Shown piece by piece: positions 47,929 to 55,504 of a DNA stretch of 64,000 nucleotides. The notes below the pieces were generated by a model, which saw nothing but the letters and a program-made list of their open reading frames with translations, had not been told where the DNA came from and did no database searches. A program made the position numbers and the translations under genes. The DNA lies in the NCBI RefSeq assembly GCF_002803845.1, contig NZ_CP024985.1, forward strand, positions 5,157,501 through 5,221,500. The letters run 5' to 3'. This stretch comes from Streptomyces lavendulae subsp. lavendulae (GTDB taxonomy: Bacteria; Actinomycetota; Actinomycetes; Streptomycetales; Streptomycetaceae). Numbering within the stretch: the stretch's first letter is position 1; every line of letters begins with the position of its first letter.

Positions 47929-49038
47929 GTGGCAGTCGTCGATGTTTCCGAAGAGCTGAAGTCCCTCTCCTCGACCATGGGGTCGATCGAGGCCGTCCTG
48001 GACCTCGACAAGCTGAGGGCAGATATCGCCGTGCTTGAGGAGCAGGCCGCCGCGCCGTCCCTGTGGGACGACCCGGAAGCCGCCCAGAAGATCACGAGCA
48101 AGCTTTCGCACCTCCAGGCAGAGGTCCGCAAGACCGAGTCCCTGCGCAACCGCATCGACGACCTCGCGGTGCTCTTCGAGCTCGCCCAGGAGATGGACGA
48201 CGCGGACACCCTCGCCGAGGCCGAGGCCGAGCTGGTCTCCGTCCGCAAGGCGCTGGACGAGATGGAGGTCCGCACCCTGCTCTCCGGCGAGTACGCCGAG
48301 CGCGAGGCGCTGGTCAACATCCGTGCCGAGGCCGGCGGCGTCGACGCCTCCGACTTCGCCGAGCGCCTCCAGCGCATGTACCTGCGCTGGGCCGAGCGGC
48401 ACGGCTACTCCACCGAGATCTACGAGACCTCGTACGCGGAAGAGGCCGGCATCAAGTCGACCACCTTCGTCGTCAAGGCCCCGTACGCCTACGGCACCCT
48501 CTCCGTCGAGCAGGGCACGCACCGCCTCGTGCGCATCTCGCCCTTCGACAACCAGGGCCGCCGCCAGACCTCCTTCGCCGGCGTCGAGGTCCTCCCGGTC
48601 GTCGAGACCAGCGACCACGTCGAGATCGACGAGACAGAGCTGCGCGTGGACGTGTACCGCGCCTCCGGCCCCGGCGGCCAGGGCGTCAACACGACCGACT
48701 CGGCCGTGCGCATCACGCACCTGCCGACCGGCATCGTCGTCTCCTGCCAGAACGAGCGTTCGCAGATCCAGAACAAGGCCAGCGCGATGAACGTGCTCCA
48801 GGCCAAGCTCCTGGAGCGCCGCCGTCAGGAGGAGCAGGCCAAGATGGACGCCCTCAAGGACGGCGGCAGCTCCTGGGGCAACCAGATGCGCTCCTACGTC
48901 CTGCACCCGTACCAGATGGTCAAGGACCTGCGCACGGAGTTCGAGGTCGGCAACCCGCAGGCGGTCCTCGACGGCGAGATCGACGGCTTCCTGGAGGCCG
49001 GCATCCGCTGGCGCAAGCAGCAGGAGCAGAGCGCGTAA
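47929..49038 (+). CDS. prfB: peptide chain release factor 2
   Basis: A 369-aa RF2. The stop-codon recognition tripeptide SPF is at residues 204-206 (VRISPFDNQGRR), which reads UGA/UAA. The catalytic GGQ is at 249-251 (SGPGGQGVNTTDSAVRITH). The frame is continuous from GTG 47929: the in-frame UGA and CUU slippage site used for autoregulatory frameshifting in many bacteria are absent, as in other actinobacteria. A leaderless promoter precedes it and a hairpin follows, so it is probably monocistronic. Confidence 0.96.
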   Translation: MAVVDVSEELKSLSSTMGSIEAVLDLDKLRADIAVLEEQAAAPSLWDDPEAAQKITSKLSHLQAEVRKTESLRNRIDDLAVLFELAQEMDDADTLAEAEAELVSVRKALDEMEVRTLLSGEYAEREALVNIRAEAGGVDASDFAERLQRMYLRWAERHGYSTEIYETSYAEEAGIKSTTFVVKAPYAYGTLSVEQGTHRLVRISPFDNQGRRQTSFAGVEVLPVVETSDHVEIDETELRVDVYRASGPGGQGVNTTDSAVRITHLPTGIVVSCQNERSQIQNKASAMNVLQAKLLERRRQEEQAKMDALKDGGSSWGNQMRSYVLHPYQMVKDLRTEFEVGNPQAVLDGEIDGFLEAGIRWRKQQEQSA

Positions 49039-49062
49039 CGCCTCACGCGCGCAGTGAACGGA

Positions 49063-49098
49063 GAAGGGCCCGGACACCATCAGGTGTCCGGGCCCTTC
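49063..49098. terminator. prfB terminator
   Basis: A 16-bp perfect stem (49063-49078 with 49083-49098) around ATCA, 24 bases after the stop. It also ends the convergent zinc-ribbon gene. Confidence 0.9.
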
Positions 49099-49129
49099 GT
49101 CCTTACGTGTGATCGGGACGCGGCGTCGG

Positions 49130-49318
49130 CTACGCGGTCCGAGCCACCAACGCCAGTGCCGCCACCAGCGCCACCAGAAGCGCGATGAGCGTCACCGGAT
49201 TCAGCCCGGCGAAGGGGCCCTCCTGCTGGAGGCGCTCCCGGTTCGCCCGGCACACAGGGCATCGGCCCTGGCTGACGGGTGCCGCGCAGTTCGCGCACAC
49301 GAGCCGGTCATATGTCAT
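49130..49318 (-). CDS. small zinc-ribbon membrane protein
   Basis: A 62-aa protein. Two CxxC pairs (CANC and CPVC, residues ~8-23) suggest a bound zinc ion. A charged stretch leads to one C-terminal membrane helix (VTLIALLVALVAALALVA). AGGAGGAGCGC precedes the ATG. The family is unnamed; it is often seen between prfB and ftsE in Streptomyces. Function is unknown. Confidence 0.75.
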   Translation of the reverse strand: MTYDRLVCANCAAPVSQGRCPVCRANRERLQQEGPFAGLNPVTLIALLVALVAALALVARTA

Positions 49319-49540
49319 GCGCTCCTCCTCTCGTCCCCTTCGTTAACGGCGTGGGGACCGAGTCCGTTCCCCCTACCACTGTGCCAGCTCCGCCGACATT
49401 CGGCGCGGCCCGTCCGGGCAATCGCGAAACCGCACCGCCGAGAGCCGGGATATATCGGGCAAGTGCGGATGCCGGGTCCCCACCTCGCGCCCGGTCGCGT
49501 ATGGTCACGCACACCTACTCCCGGCGACCGTGGTGCACCC

Positions 49541-50230
49541 GTGATCCGATTCGACAACGTCTCCAAGTCCTACCCGAAGCAGAACCGTCCCGCACTCAGA
49601 GACGTCTCCCTGGACATCGCCAAGGGCGAGTTCGTCTTCCTGGTCGGCTCCTCCGGCTCCGGCAAGTCCACGTTCCTGCGGCTGGTCCTGCGCGAGGAAC
49701 GGGCGAGCCACGGTCAGGTGCACGTCCTGGGCAAGGACCTCGCGAAGCTCTCCAACTGGAAGGTCCCGCACATGCGGCGCCAGCTGGGGACCGTCTTCCA
49801 GGACTTCCGTCTCCTGCCCAACAAGACGGTGGCCGAGAACGTCGCCTTCGCGCAGGAGGTGATCGGCAAACCGCGCGGCGAGATCCGCAAGGCCGTCCCG
49901 CAGGTGCTGGAGCTGGTCGGCCTCGGCGGCAAGGAAGGGCGGATGCCGGGCGAGCTCTCCGGCGGTGAGCAGCAGCGCGTCGCCATCGCCCGCGCCTTCG
50001 TCAACCGGCCCGCCCTGCTGATCGCGGACGAGCCGACGGGCAACCTCGACCCGCAGACCTCCGTCGGGATCATGAAGCTGCTGGACCGGATCAACCGGAC
50101 CGGCACCACCGTGATCATGGCGACGCACGACCAGCAGATCGTCGACCAGATGCGCAAGCGCGTCATCGAACTCGAACAGGGCCGACTCGTGCGCGACCAG
50201 TCGCGCGGCGTCTACGGCTACCAGCACTGA
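49541..50230 (+). CDS. ftsE: cell division ATP-binding protein FtsE
   Basis: A 229-aa ABC ATPase. Walker A is LVGSSGSGKSTFLRL, the Q-loop is GTVFQDFRLLPNKTV, the signature LSGGEQQRVAIARA, and Walker B ALLIADEPTGNLD. FtsEX recruits and activates peptidoglycan hydrolases at the division site. The start is GTG 49541; a longer frame upstream is unsupported. TATGGT about 40 bases upstream is a possible -10. ftsX follows after 16 bases. Confidence 0.96.
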   Translation: MIRFDNVSKSYPKQNRPALRDVSLDIAKGEFVFLVGSSGSGKSTFLRLVLREERASHGQVHVLGKDLAKLSNWKVPHMRRQLGTVFQDFRLLPNKTVAENVAFAQEVIGKPRGEIRKAVPQVLELVGLGGKEGRMPGELSGGEQQRVAIARAFVNRPALLIADEPTGNLDPQTSVGIMKLLDRINRTGTTVIMATHDQQIVDQMRKRVIELEQGRLVRDQSRGVYGYQH

Positions 50231-50246
50231 AAGGTCCCCAGACGCC

Positions 50247-51209
50247 ATGCGCGCCCAGTTCGTCATGTCGGAGATCGGCGTCGGCCTCCGCCGCAATCTC
50301 ACCATGACCTTCGCGGTCATCATCTCCGTGGCCCTGTCGCTGGCCCTCTTCGGGGGCTCCCTCCTCATGCGCGACCAGGTCAGCGCGATGAAGGGGTTCT
50401 GGTACGACAAGGTCAACGTCACCGTCTACCTCTGCACCAAGAACGACGCCATCGACGCGGCGGGCGCCCCGGCCACCGCCGGAGCACCCGCCGCGGGCGG
50501 CGGCAAGCCCTGCTCGAAGGGGGCGGTGACCCCGGAGCAGAAGCAGGGCATCGAGACCGAGCTCAAGAAGATGGCGCTCGTCCAGACCGTCATGTACGAG
50601 TCCTCGGACGAGGCCTACAAGCACTACAAGGAGCGCTTCGGGCACACGGCGCTCGCCTCGGTGGTCACCCCGGACCAGATGCCGGACTCCTTCCGGGTCA
50701 AGCTGCGCAACCCGGAGAAGTACGCGGTCATCACCTCCGCCTTCGCGGGCCGCGACGGGGTCCAGTCGGTCGCCGACCAGAGCAGCGAGCTCGACAACCT
50801 CTTCGCCCTGCTCGGCACCCTCAACTGGGCGGCGCTCGGCATCATGCTGATCATGCTGATCGTGGCCCTGCTGCTGATCGTCAACACGGTGCGCGTCTCG
50901 GCGTTCAGCCGTCGGCGGGAGACCGGCATCATGCGGCTGGTGGGCGCCTCCGGCTTCTACATCCAGGTGCCGTTCATCATGGAGGCGGCCGTGGCCGGCC
51001 TCATCGGCGCGGGCCTCGCCTGCGGCATGCTCGGCGCGGGCCAGTACTTCGTCATCGACCACGGCATCGCGCTCCGCGACAAGCTCCAGCTGATCAACTT
51101 CATCGGCTGGGACGCCGTCCTCACCAAGCTCCCCCTGGTCCTGGTGATCGGCCTCCTGATGCCCTCCCTGGCGGCGTTCGTGGCGCTGCGCAAGTATCTG
51201 AAGGTTTGA
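50247..51209 (+). CDS. ftsX: cell division protein FtsX
   Basis: A 320-aa permease-like protein with four membrane helices. TM1 is FAVIISVALSLALFGGSLLM. The ~150-residue extracellular loop that contacts a hydrolase adaptor holds two Cys residues (YLCTK and KPCSKG) around an Ala/Gly-rich insert. TM2-4 follow, with the cytoplasmic loop VSAFSRRRETGIMRLVGAS. It ends in ALRKYLKV. The stop codon lies at the edge of an inserted tnpB element on the other strand. Confidence 0.95.
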   Translation: MRAQFVMSEIGVGLRRNLTMTFAVIISVALSLALFGGSLLMRDQVSAMKGFWYDKVNVTVYLCTKNDAIDAAGAPATAGAPAAGGGKPCSKGAVTPEQKQGIETELKKMALVQTVMYESSDEAYKHYKERFGHTALASVVTPDQMPDSFRVKLRNPEKYAVITSAFAGRDGVQSVADQSSELDNLFALLGTLNWAALGIMLIMLIVALLLIVNTVRVSAFSRRRETGIMRLVGASGFYIQVPFIMEAAVAGLIGAGLACGMLGAGQYFVIDHGIALRDKLQLINFIGWDAVLTKLPLVLVIGLLMPSLAAFVALRKYLKV

Positions 51210-52447
51210 CGCCCTCCCCCTCCACCCAGGAGGGGGATTCCCGGCTCACGCTGCTGGGCGGACCGGCGGTCCGCCCAGTCTTCCGCGACGGCGCCGGCCG
51301 GGTCGAGACCTGCCCGGACGAGCATCACGCGTGCGGAGTTCTTGTCCCTGGGGGAGACGGCTCCGCACGCGGTGCACGTGTAGGTACGTTCCGACAGCGG
51401 CAGGGCGTGCTTGGTTCTCGCTCCGCACCGTCCGCAGTCCATGGTGGTGTGCGCCGGGTCCACGAGGTGGACGATCCGGCCGTGCTTGCGCGCCATGTTG
51501 ATCAGCTCGCTCTTGGCGGACGCGATCGCCGCGTCGGCCGCCTTGCGCGCCATGGTGGACTTCGCGAGGAACTTGAGCCGGAAATTCTCCACCGCGAGCC
51601 GGTCGAAGTCCCTCACTACCTGCTTGGCCCATTTACGGGCAGTGTCCTGGCGCTGACGGACGGCCTTCTTGTGAGCCTTCGCCGCTTGCCGCTTCGCTGT
51701 TCGGTAGCCCTTCGAGGCCGCCTGCCCGCGCCCGGGCATACGGCGGGCCATCATCCGCTGATAGCGCGCCAACCGGTCGGCTGCTTTCTTCCCGTGTCCG
51801 GGGTGGGGGAGGTCGTGGGCGTCGCTCGTTGTCGTGGCGAGGTCCCGCACGCCCCAGTCGATACCGATCGCCTCGCCGGTTCCGGCGAGCGGCAGCGTTT
51901 CGGCGCGGACGACGAAGGAGGCGTACCAGTGCCCGAGGCTGTCCCGGTAGACGCGCACGCTGGAGGGATCAGACGGCAGTCTTCGCGACCACACCACCGT
52001 CAAAGCGATGCCGCCCGCCAGGTACAACCGTCCGTCCTTCAAACGGAAGCCGCGTCGGGTGTAGTTGAGCGACGGGTCCGTCCGGTCCTTCTTTTTGAGC
52101 CTGGGCATGCCCGCCCGTCGCCGCAGTGGCAACCGCGCCTTGATGTCCTTCAACGCTTTGGCCCTGGAAGCGGCGAAATCCCGGACAGCCTGCTGCTGAG
52201 GCACACTCCCACCTGCGCCCAGCCACTCATGCCCGGCGCGCCAGCCGGTCAGCATCCTGTCGAGTCCGGCAGGCCCGCATTTCTCTCCGGATCGGTGCGC
52301 CGCACGGGATGTGGCGACGCACTGGTTCCACACCCAGCGGCAGCGGTCCGCTTCATCGAGCAGAGCCGACAGCGCGGTGGACGAGACGCGCAGCCGGAAG
52401 GTGAACCGGGCGTGCCCCGTCTCGCGAATCCCCGTCGCCGTGGTCAT
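50957..52447 (-). CDS. tnpB: TnpB RNA-guided nuclease (RuvC type)
   Basis: The frame is 496 aa; about residues 1-413 belong to the element, and the rest is read-through antisense of ftsX because the element has no stop of its own. The RuvC triad looks intact: D197 (IGIDWGVRD), E287 (AVENFRLKF) and D368 (SPRDKNSARVM). The zinc finger is CGRC (338-341) and CTAC (358-361). An OrfB_IS605 N-terminal domain with WVWNQCV is present. TnpB proteins cut DNA next to a TAM using a guide RNA transcribed from the element end. The gene appears undamaged and could be active. Confidence 0.85.
   Translation of the reverse strand: MTTATGIRETGHARFTFRLRVSSTALSALLDEADRCRWVWNQCVATSRAAHRSGEKCGPAGLDRMLTGWRAGHEWLGAGGSVPQQQAVRDFAASRAKALKDIKARLPLRRRAGMPRLKKKDRTDPSLNYTRRGFRLKDGRLYLAGGIALTVVWSRRLPSDPSSVRVYRDSLGHWYASFVVRAETLPLAGTGEAIGIDWGVRDLATTTSDAHDLPHPGHGKKAADRLARYQRMMARRMPGRGQAASKGYRTAKRQAAKAHKKAVRQRQDTARKWAKQVVRDFDRLAVENFRLKFLAKSTMARKAADAAIASAKSELINMARKHGRIVHLVDPAHTTMDCGRCGARTKHALPLSERTYTCTACGAVSPRDKNSARVMLVRAGLDPAGAVAEDWADRRSAQQREPGIPLLGGGGGRQTFRYLRSATNAAREGIRRPITRTRGSLVRTASQPMKLISWSLSRSAMPWSMTKYWPAPSMPQARPAPMRPATAASMMNGTWM
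51190..51300 (-). ncRNA. candidate omega (guide) RNA of TnpB
   Basis: In TnpB systems the guide RNA overlaps the 3' end of tnpB, ends its scaffold in the right-end hairpin and takes its guide from the flanking DNA. Here the hairpin is at 51216-51236. The first bases after the element are the antisense of the ftsX 3' end (below ~51206). The extent upstream is arbitrary. Confidence 0.35.
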
Positions 52448-52540
52448 GGCGCAAACCTAGAGCGGTGTCCTGCTTGCAGCCCGGGAACCTCGACACTCCA
52501 CCCGAACGAGTGACCGACTGCACTGTGCGCTGTTCGTCAA
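51206..52540 (-). mobile_element. solo tnpB element (IS200/IS605-like), no tnpA
   Basis: A ~1.33-kb insertion splitting ftsX from the S41 protease gene, genes that are normally close neighbours. It contains only tnpB. The right end (low coordinates) has the hairpin CCCCCTCC-ACCCA-GGAGGGGG (51216-51236). On the minus strand it finishes GTCAA at 51210-51206. The left end is placed tentatively at the TTGAC at 52540-52536 on the minus strand, a TTGAT-like motif of the kind used as target/TAM. No Y1 transposase gene is present, so mobility would need one in trans. Ends are inferred, not proven. Confidence 0.65.
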
Positions 52541-52580
52541 CCAGCCGTACCACGGCGGGGCTTGTCCTAGACTCGGCGCC
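52541..52580 (+). promoter_or_regulatory. S41 protease promoter
   Basis: TAGACT at 52568-52573 lies seven bases before ATG 52581, giving an essentially leaderless start. This keeps the protease gene expressed independently of the upstream insertion. Confidence 0.55.
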
Positions 52581-53765
52581 ATGCCGGGTCTGCCCGCTCT
52601 CTGTCTCCGGCCCCGCGACCTGCGTCGCGGGGCCGTTCTGACGTTGCTCTTCCTCGCCTCCGTGGGTGCCGGGGCGGGCACCGGTTCCTGGGTGCCCGAG
52701 GAGACGGAGGACGCCCGGCCGCTCACCCTCACCGGGACCCCCTTACCCTCCCCGCGCCAGAGCGGGACCGCGGACCGGGAGGCCGTCGCCCGCGCCGCCG
52801 CCGAGGCCGTCGCCGAGGGCAAGTCCGGCAAGAAGGCCGCCCAGGAGGTGGTCAGCCGCAGCGGAGACCGCTGGGGCACCGTCTACGACCAGGGCGAGTA
52901 CGCGGCCTTCGCCGAGGACCTCGACGGCCGCTGGACCGGGGTGGGCCTGTGGACCGGACGCCGCCACGACGGCGTCATCGAGGTCGAACGGGTCCAGCCC
53001 GACAGCCCCGCCGCCCGCGCCGGACTGCGCGCCGGGGACCGGCTGCTGAGCGTGGACGGCCACGGCGTGACCGGGCTTCCCGTGGCCGACGTGGTGGCGC
53101 TGCTGCGCGGTGAGGCCGGCACCCCGGCGGTGCTCGGCCTCAGCCGGGACGGCGCCGGTCTCACCGAGACCCTGCGGCGGGAGCGGCTGCGCGCCGAGCC
53201 CGTCACCGTGCGCAGGCTCCCGGACGGCATCACCGTGATCAAGGTGGCCTCCTTCACCCGGGGGTCGGGGGAGCGGGTGCGCGACGCCGTCCGCGCGGCC
53301 CCGCCCGGCGGCGGGGTGATGCTGGACCTGCGCGGCAACCCGGGGGGCCTGGTCGCGGAGGCGGTGACGGCGGCCTCCGCGTTCCTGGACGGCGGGCTCG
53401 TCGCGACGTACGACGTACGGGGCTCCGAGCGCGCCCTGTACGCCGCCCCGGGCGGGGACACGGACCGCCCCCTGGTGGCCCTGGTCGACGGCGGCACGAT
53501 GAGCGCGGCCGAGCTGGTCACGGGCGCCCTCCAGGACCGGGGCCGGGCCGTCACCGTAGGCTCGCGCACCTTCGGCAAGGGCTCGGTGCAGATGCCCACC
53601 GAGCTCCCGGACGGCTCGGTGGCGGAGCTGACGGTGGGCACGTACCGCACCCCGGCGGGCCGCAGCCTCGACGGCGGGGGCATCACCCCGGACCTGACGG
53701 CGGCGGGGGACGGCGCGGAGGAGCGGGCGCGCACGGTATTGGGTGGCACCGGGGTGGGTCCGTAG
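52581..53765 (+). CDS. S41 family C-terminal processing peptidase (CtpA-like)
   Basis: A 394-aa exported protease. The N-terminal membrane/signal segment is GAVLTLLFLASVGAGAGTG. The PDZ domain (VQPDSPAARAGLRAGDRLLSVDG) is at ~137-200. In the protease domain the catalytic Ser is in GGTMSAAELVTGAL and the Lys in TFGKGSVQMP. It cleaves C-termini of envelope proteins, and proximity to ftsEX suggests a cell-wall role. Codon 55 is TTA (52743-52745), so full expression should need the bldA leucyl-tRNA and thus rise during development. Confidence 0.92.
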   Translation: MPGLPALCLRPRDLRRGAVLTLLFLASVGAGAGTGSWVPEETEDARPLTLTGTPLPSPRQSGTADREAVARAAAEAVAEGKSGKKAAQEVVSRSGDRWGTVYDQGEYAAFAEDLDGRWTGVGLWTGRRHDGVIEVERVQPDSPAARAGLRAGDRLLSVDGHGVTGLPVADVVALLRGEAGTPAVLGLSRDGAGLTETLRRERLRAEPVTVRRLPDGITVIKVASFTRGSGERVRDAVRAAPPGGGVMLDLRGNPGGLVAEAVTAASAFLDGGLVATYDVRGSERALYAAPGGDTDRPLVALVDGGTMSAAELVTGALQDRGRAVTVGSRTFGKGSVQMPTELPDGSVAELTVGTYRTPAGRSLDGGGITPDLTAAGDGAEERARTVLGGTGVGP

Positions 53766-53783
53766 TGCGAAAATGACCGCACT

Positions 53784-54269
53784 ATGGCTAAGGAAAAAGG
53801 GCGCAAGCTGATCGCCCAGAACAAGAAGGCGCGGCACGACTACACGATCATCGACACCTACGAGTGCGGGATCGTGCTCACGGGCACCGAGGTCAAGTCC
53901 CTGCGCCAGGGCCGGGCCTCGCTGGTGGACGGATTCGTGTCGGTCGAGGGCCGCGAGGTGTGGATGTACAACGTCCACGTGCCGGAGTACAGCCAGGGCA
54001 CCTGGACCAACCACAGCGCGCGGCGCAAGCGCAAGCTCCTCATGCACCGGGAGGAGATCGACAAGCTGGAGCGCAAGGCGGACGAGTCGGGTCACACGGT
54101 CGTGCCGCTGGCCCTGTACTTCAAGGACGGCCGCGCGAAGGTGGAGATCGCGCTGGCGAAGGGCAAGAAGGAGTACGACAAGCGGCAGACCCTGCGGGAG
54201 AAGCAGGACACCCGTGAGACGAACCGCGCCATCTCGGCGATCCGCCGCAAGCAGCGGGGTACGGTTTAA
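53784..54269 (+). CDS. smpB: SsrA-binding protein SmpB
   Basis: A 161-aa RNA-binding protein with the beta-barrel landmarks KARHDYTIIDTYECGIVLTG and EVKSLRQGRASLVDGFV. The C-terminal tail RQTLREKQDTRETNRAI...RRKQRGTV enters the decoding centre during trans-translation. It lies 18 bases after the protease stop and 84 bases before its partner tmRNA. No Shine-Dalgarno is evident. Instead the inverted repeat AGTGCG/CGCACT (53764-53783) abuts the ATG. Confidence 0.96.
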   Translation: MAKEKGRKLIAQNKKARHDYTIIDTYECGIVLTGTEVKSLRQGRASLVDGFVSVEGREVWMYNVHVPEYSQGTWTNHSARRKRKLLMHREEIDKLERKADESGHTVVPLALYFKDGRAKVEIALAKGKKEYDKRQTLREKQDTRETNRAISAIRRKQRGTV

Positions 54270-54353
54270 TCTCCTGGCACGCGGTGGTCCACTTCGCGTA
54301 CCATGGCGTCAGCGCCTCCCGCTCGCGGGTGGAGCAGCTTGTTAACAAAACAT

Positions 54354-54741
54354 GGGGATGATCGGTTTCGACAGCGGATGTCGATGCAGGGGAAGCGAGC
54401 CGAGGAAGCGGCAATGATCTCGCTAACCACATGTCGCAAACAATAATCGCCAACTCCAAGAGCGATAACTCCCGCTTCACCCTCGCTGCCTAATAACAGT
54501 GAGCTGAAGCCTCTGTGAGGAGCGTCAGCCCGGAAGTGGTCCCGGTCCGGATCCTGGCGTCAACAAGGGATCTAAACCTCTAGCCCCGGTCACGGGGGTT
54601 GGAGGGAAATCAAACAGTGACTGAGCCCGTCGGAGACTTGTCCGTGTGATCTCCGGGGCTGAGAAAAGCGCAGCGGACTGCGCTCGGAGAAGCCCTGCTT
54701 CTGCACCGTTGGACGCGGGTTCGATTCCCGCCATCTCCACT
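54354..54741 (+). ncRNA. ssrA: tmRNA (SsrA)
   Basis: About 388 bases. The tRNA-like ends pair (5' GGGGAUG with 3' CAUCUCC), and the T-arm GGGTTCGATTCCC (GTTCGAT loop) is at ~54717-54729. An open tag sequence starts after TAATC, and pseudoknot-like GC stems follow. The 3' CCA is not encoded (the genome reads ACTC). With SmpB it rescues ribosomes stalled on broken mRNAs and tags the product for proteolysis. Confidence 0.95.
54449..54493 (+). other. tmRNA proteolysis tag frame
   Basis: Resume codon GCC follows TAATC. The frame encodes ANSKSDNSRFTLAA and ends in TAATAA. The LAA terminus is the ClpXP degron. The first Ala of the full tag comes from the charged tmRNA. Confidence 0.9.
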
Positions 54742-54754
54742 CATCCCATGTGGG

Positions 54755-54790
54755 CGAAGGCCCCGCAGCCGGTTGGCTGCGGGGCCTTCG
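54755..54790. terminator. ssrA terminator
   Basis: A 16-bp perfect stem (54755-54770 with 54775-54790) and loop GGTT, 13 bases after tmRNA. It can also stop transcripts from the convergent toxin gene. Confidence 0.9.
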
Positions 54791-54829
54791 GCTTTCCCGC
54801 CCGGTCCGAGCCGGTGGGCTCGTGCGACG

Positions 54830-55093
54830 TCAGTCCGAGTAGTGGTACCGGGCTTTGAGGATCTTCACTTCCTTGTCGTCGGCCCGGTAGACGAGACGGT
54901 GCTCGTCGTCGATCCGGCGGGACCAGTAGCCCGTCAGGTCACCCTTGAGGGGTTCGGGCTTTCCGATGCCCGCGAACGGAGAGCTCTGGATCTCGCCGAT
55001 CAGGCGGGTGATCCGCCTGGCCATCTTGCGGTCCGCCCCGAGCCAGAACAGGAAGTCCTCCCAGGCGTCCGGGTCGAAGTGGACGCTCCTCAC
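54830..55093 (-). CDS. Txe/YoeB family toxin
   Basis: An 87-aa RelE-fold mRNA interferase. Typical blocks are FDPDAWEDFLFWLGADRKMARRI, GKPEPLKGDLTGYWSRRID, and the closing DEHRLVYRADD...ILKARYHYSD, including the C-terminal His-Tyr used in catalysis. YoeB toxins cut mRNA at the ribosomal A site. The start overlaps the antitoxin stop by four bases, the standard order antitoxin-toxin. Confidence 0.93.
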   Translation of the reverse strand: MRSVHFDPDAWEDFLFWLGADRKMARRITRLIGEIQSSPFAGIGKPEPLKGDLTGYWSRRIDDEHRLVYRADDKEVKILKARYHYSD

Positions 55094-55362
55094 TCGTCAC
55101 CGGCCAGGGCCTGGAGTTCCTCCATGCTCTTCGTAACGCTCGCGATCCCTTCCCTGTCGCGGGCGACGGCTTCCATCAGCCGGCGGGCGTTCGCGGGAGA
55201 GCGCAGCAGGTAGACCGTCTCCTGCCAGGAGTCGTAGTCGGCGGCCGACATGAGGACCGCGTCCCCGTTCTTGGAGCTGATGCGCACGGGTACGTGGTCG
55301 TCGTTGACGCGCTCGATGAGGGGGAACAGGGTCTTGCGTGCCTCGCTGGCGCTTATGGGCAT
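55090..55362 (-). CDS. YefM/Phd family antitoxin
   Basis: A 90-aa antitoxin. The DNA-binding N-terminus is MPISASEARKTLFPLIERVN with PVRISSKNGDAVLMSAADY, and the toxin-binding helix follows (TVYLLRSPANARRLMEAV). It should neutralise the YoeB toxin and repress the operon. GGAGG precedes the ATG. A cluster of TGGTAC motifs just upstream is the likely operator. Confidence 0.93.
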   Translation of the reverse strand: MPISASEARKTLFPLIERVNDDHVPVRISSKNGDAVLMSAADYDSWQETVYLLRSPANARRLMEAVARDREGIASVTKSMEELQALAGDE

Positions 55363-55382
55363 CGGCCGCCTCCAACTCGTGA

Positions 55383-55425
55383 TGGTACGACCTTATGGTA
55401 CTGGTCTCGTACCGCATTGTGGTAC
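55383..55425. promoter_or_regulatory. YefM-YoeB operator cluster
   Basis: TGGTAC occurs at 55383, 55396 and 55420, and an inverted GTACC at 55409-55413. Steps are 12-13 bases, just over one helical turn, in the promoter region of the antitoxin gene. E. coli YefM binds related short palindromes. Confidence 0.6.
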
Positions 55426-55454
55426 AGATCTGGCTGTCGGGCCCTCGACGGGGA

Positions 55455-55485
55455 CAGGCCCCCCAGCCGGGGGCTGAGGGGCCTG
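55455..55485. terminator. terminator after collagen-like gene
   Basis: A 14-bp stem with one mismatch (55455-55468 with 55472-55485), loop GGG, 19 bases beyond the collagen-like stop on the minus strand. Confidence 0.75.
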
Positions 55486-55504
55486 CGTCAGACGGTGGCG
55501 AGGA

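Noticed and set aside
54525..54858. Small frames on both strands over the tmRNA 3' half
   Set aside because: They overlap tmRNA and its terminator.
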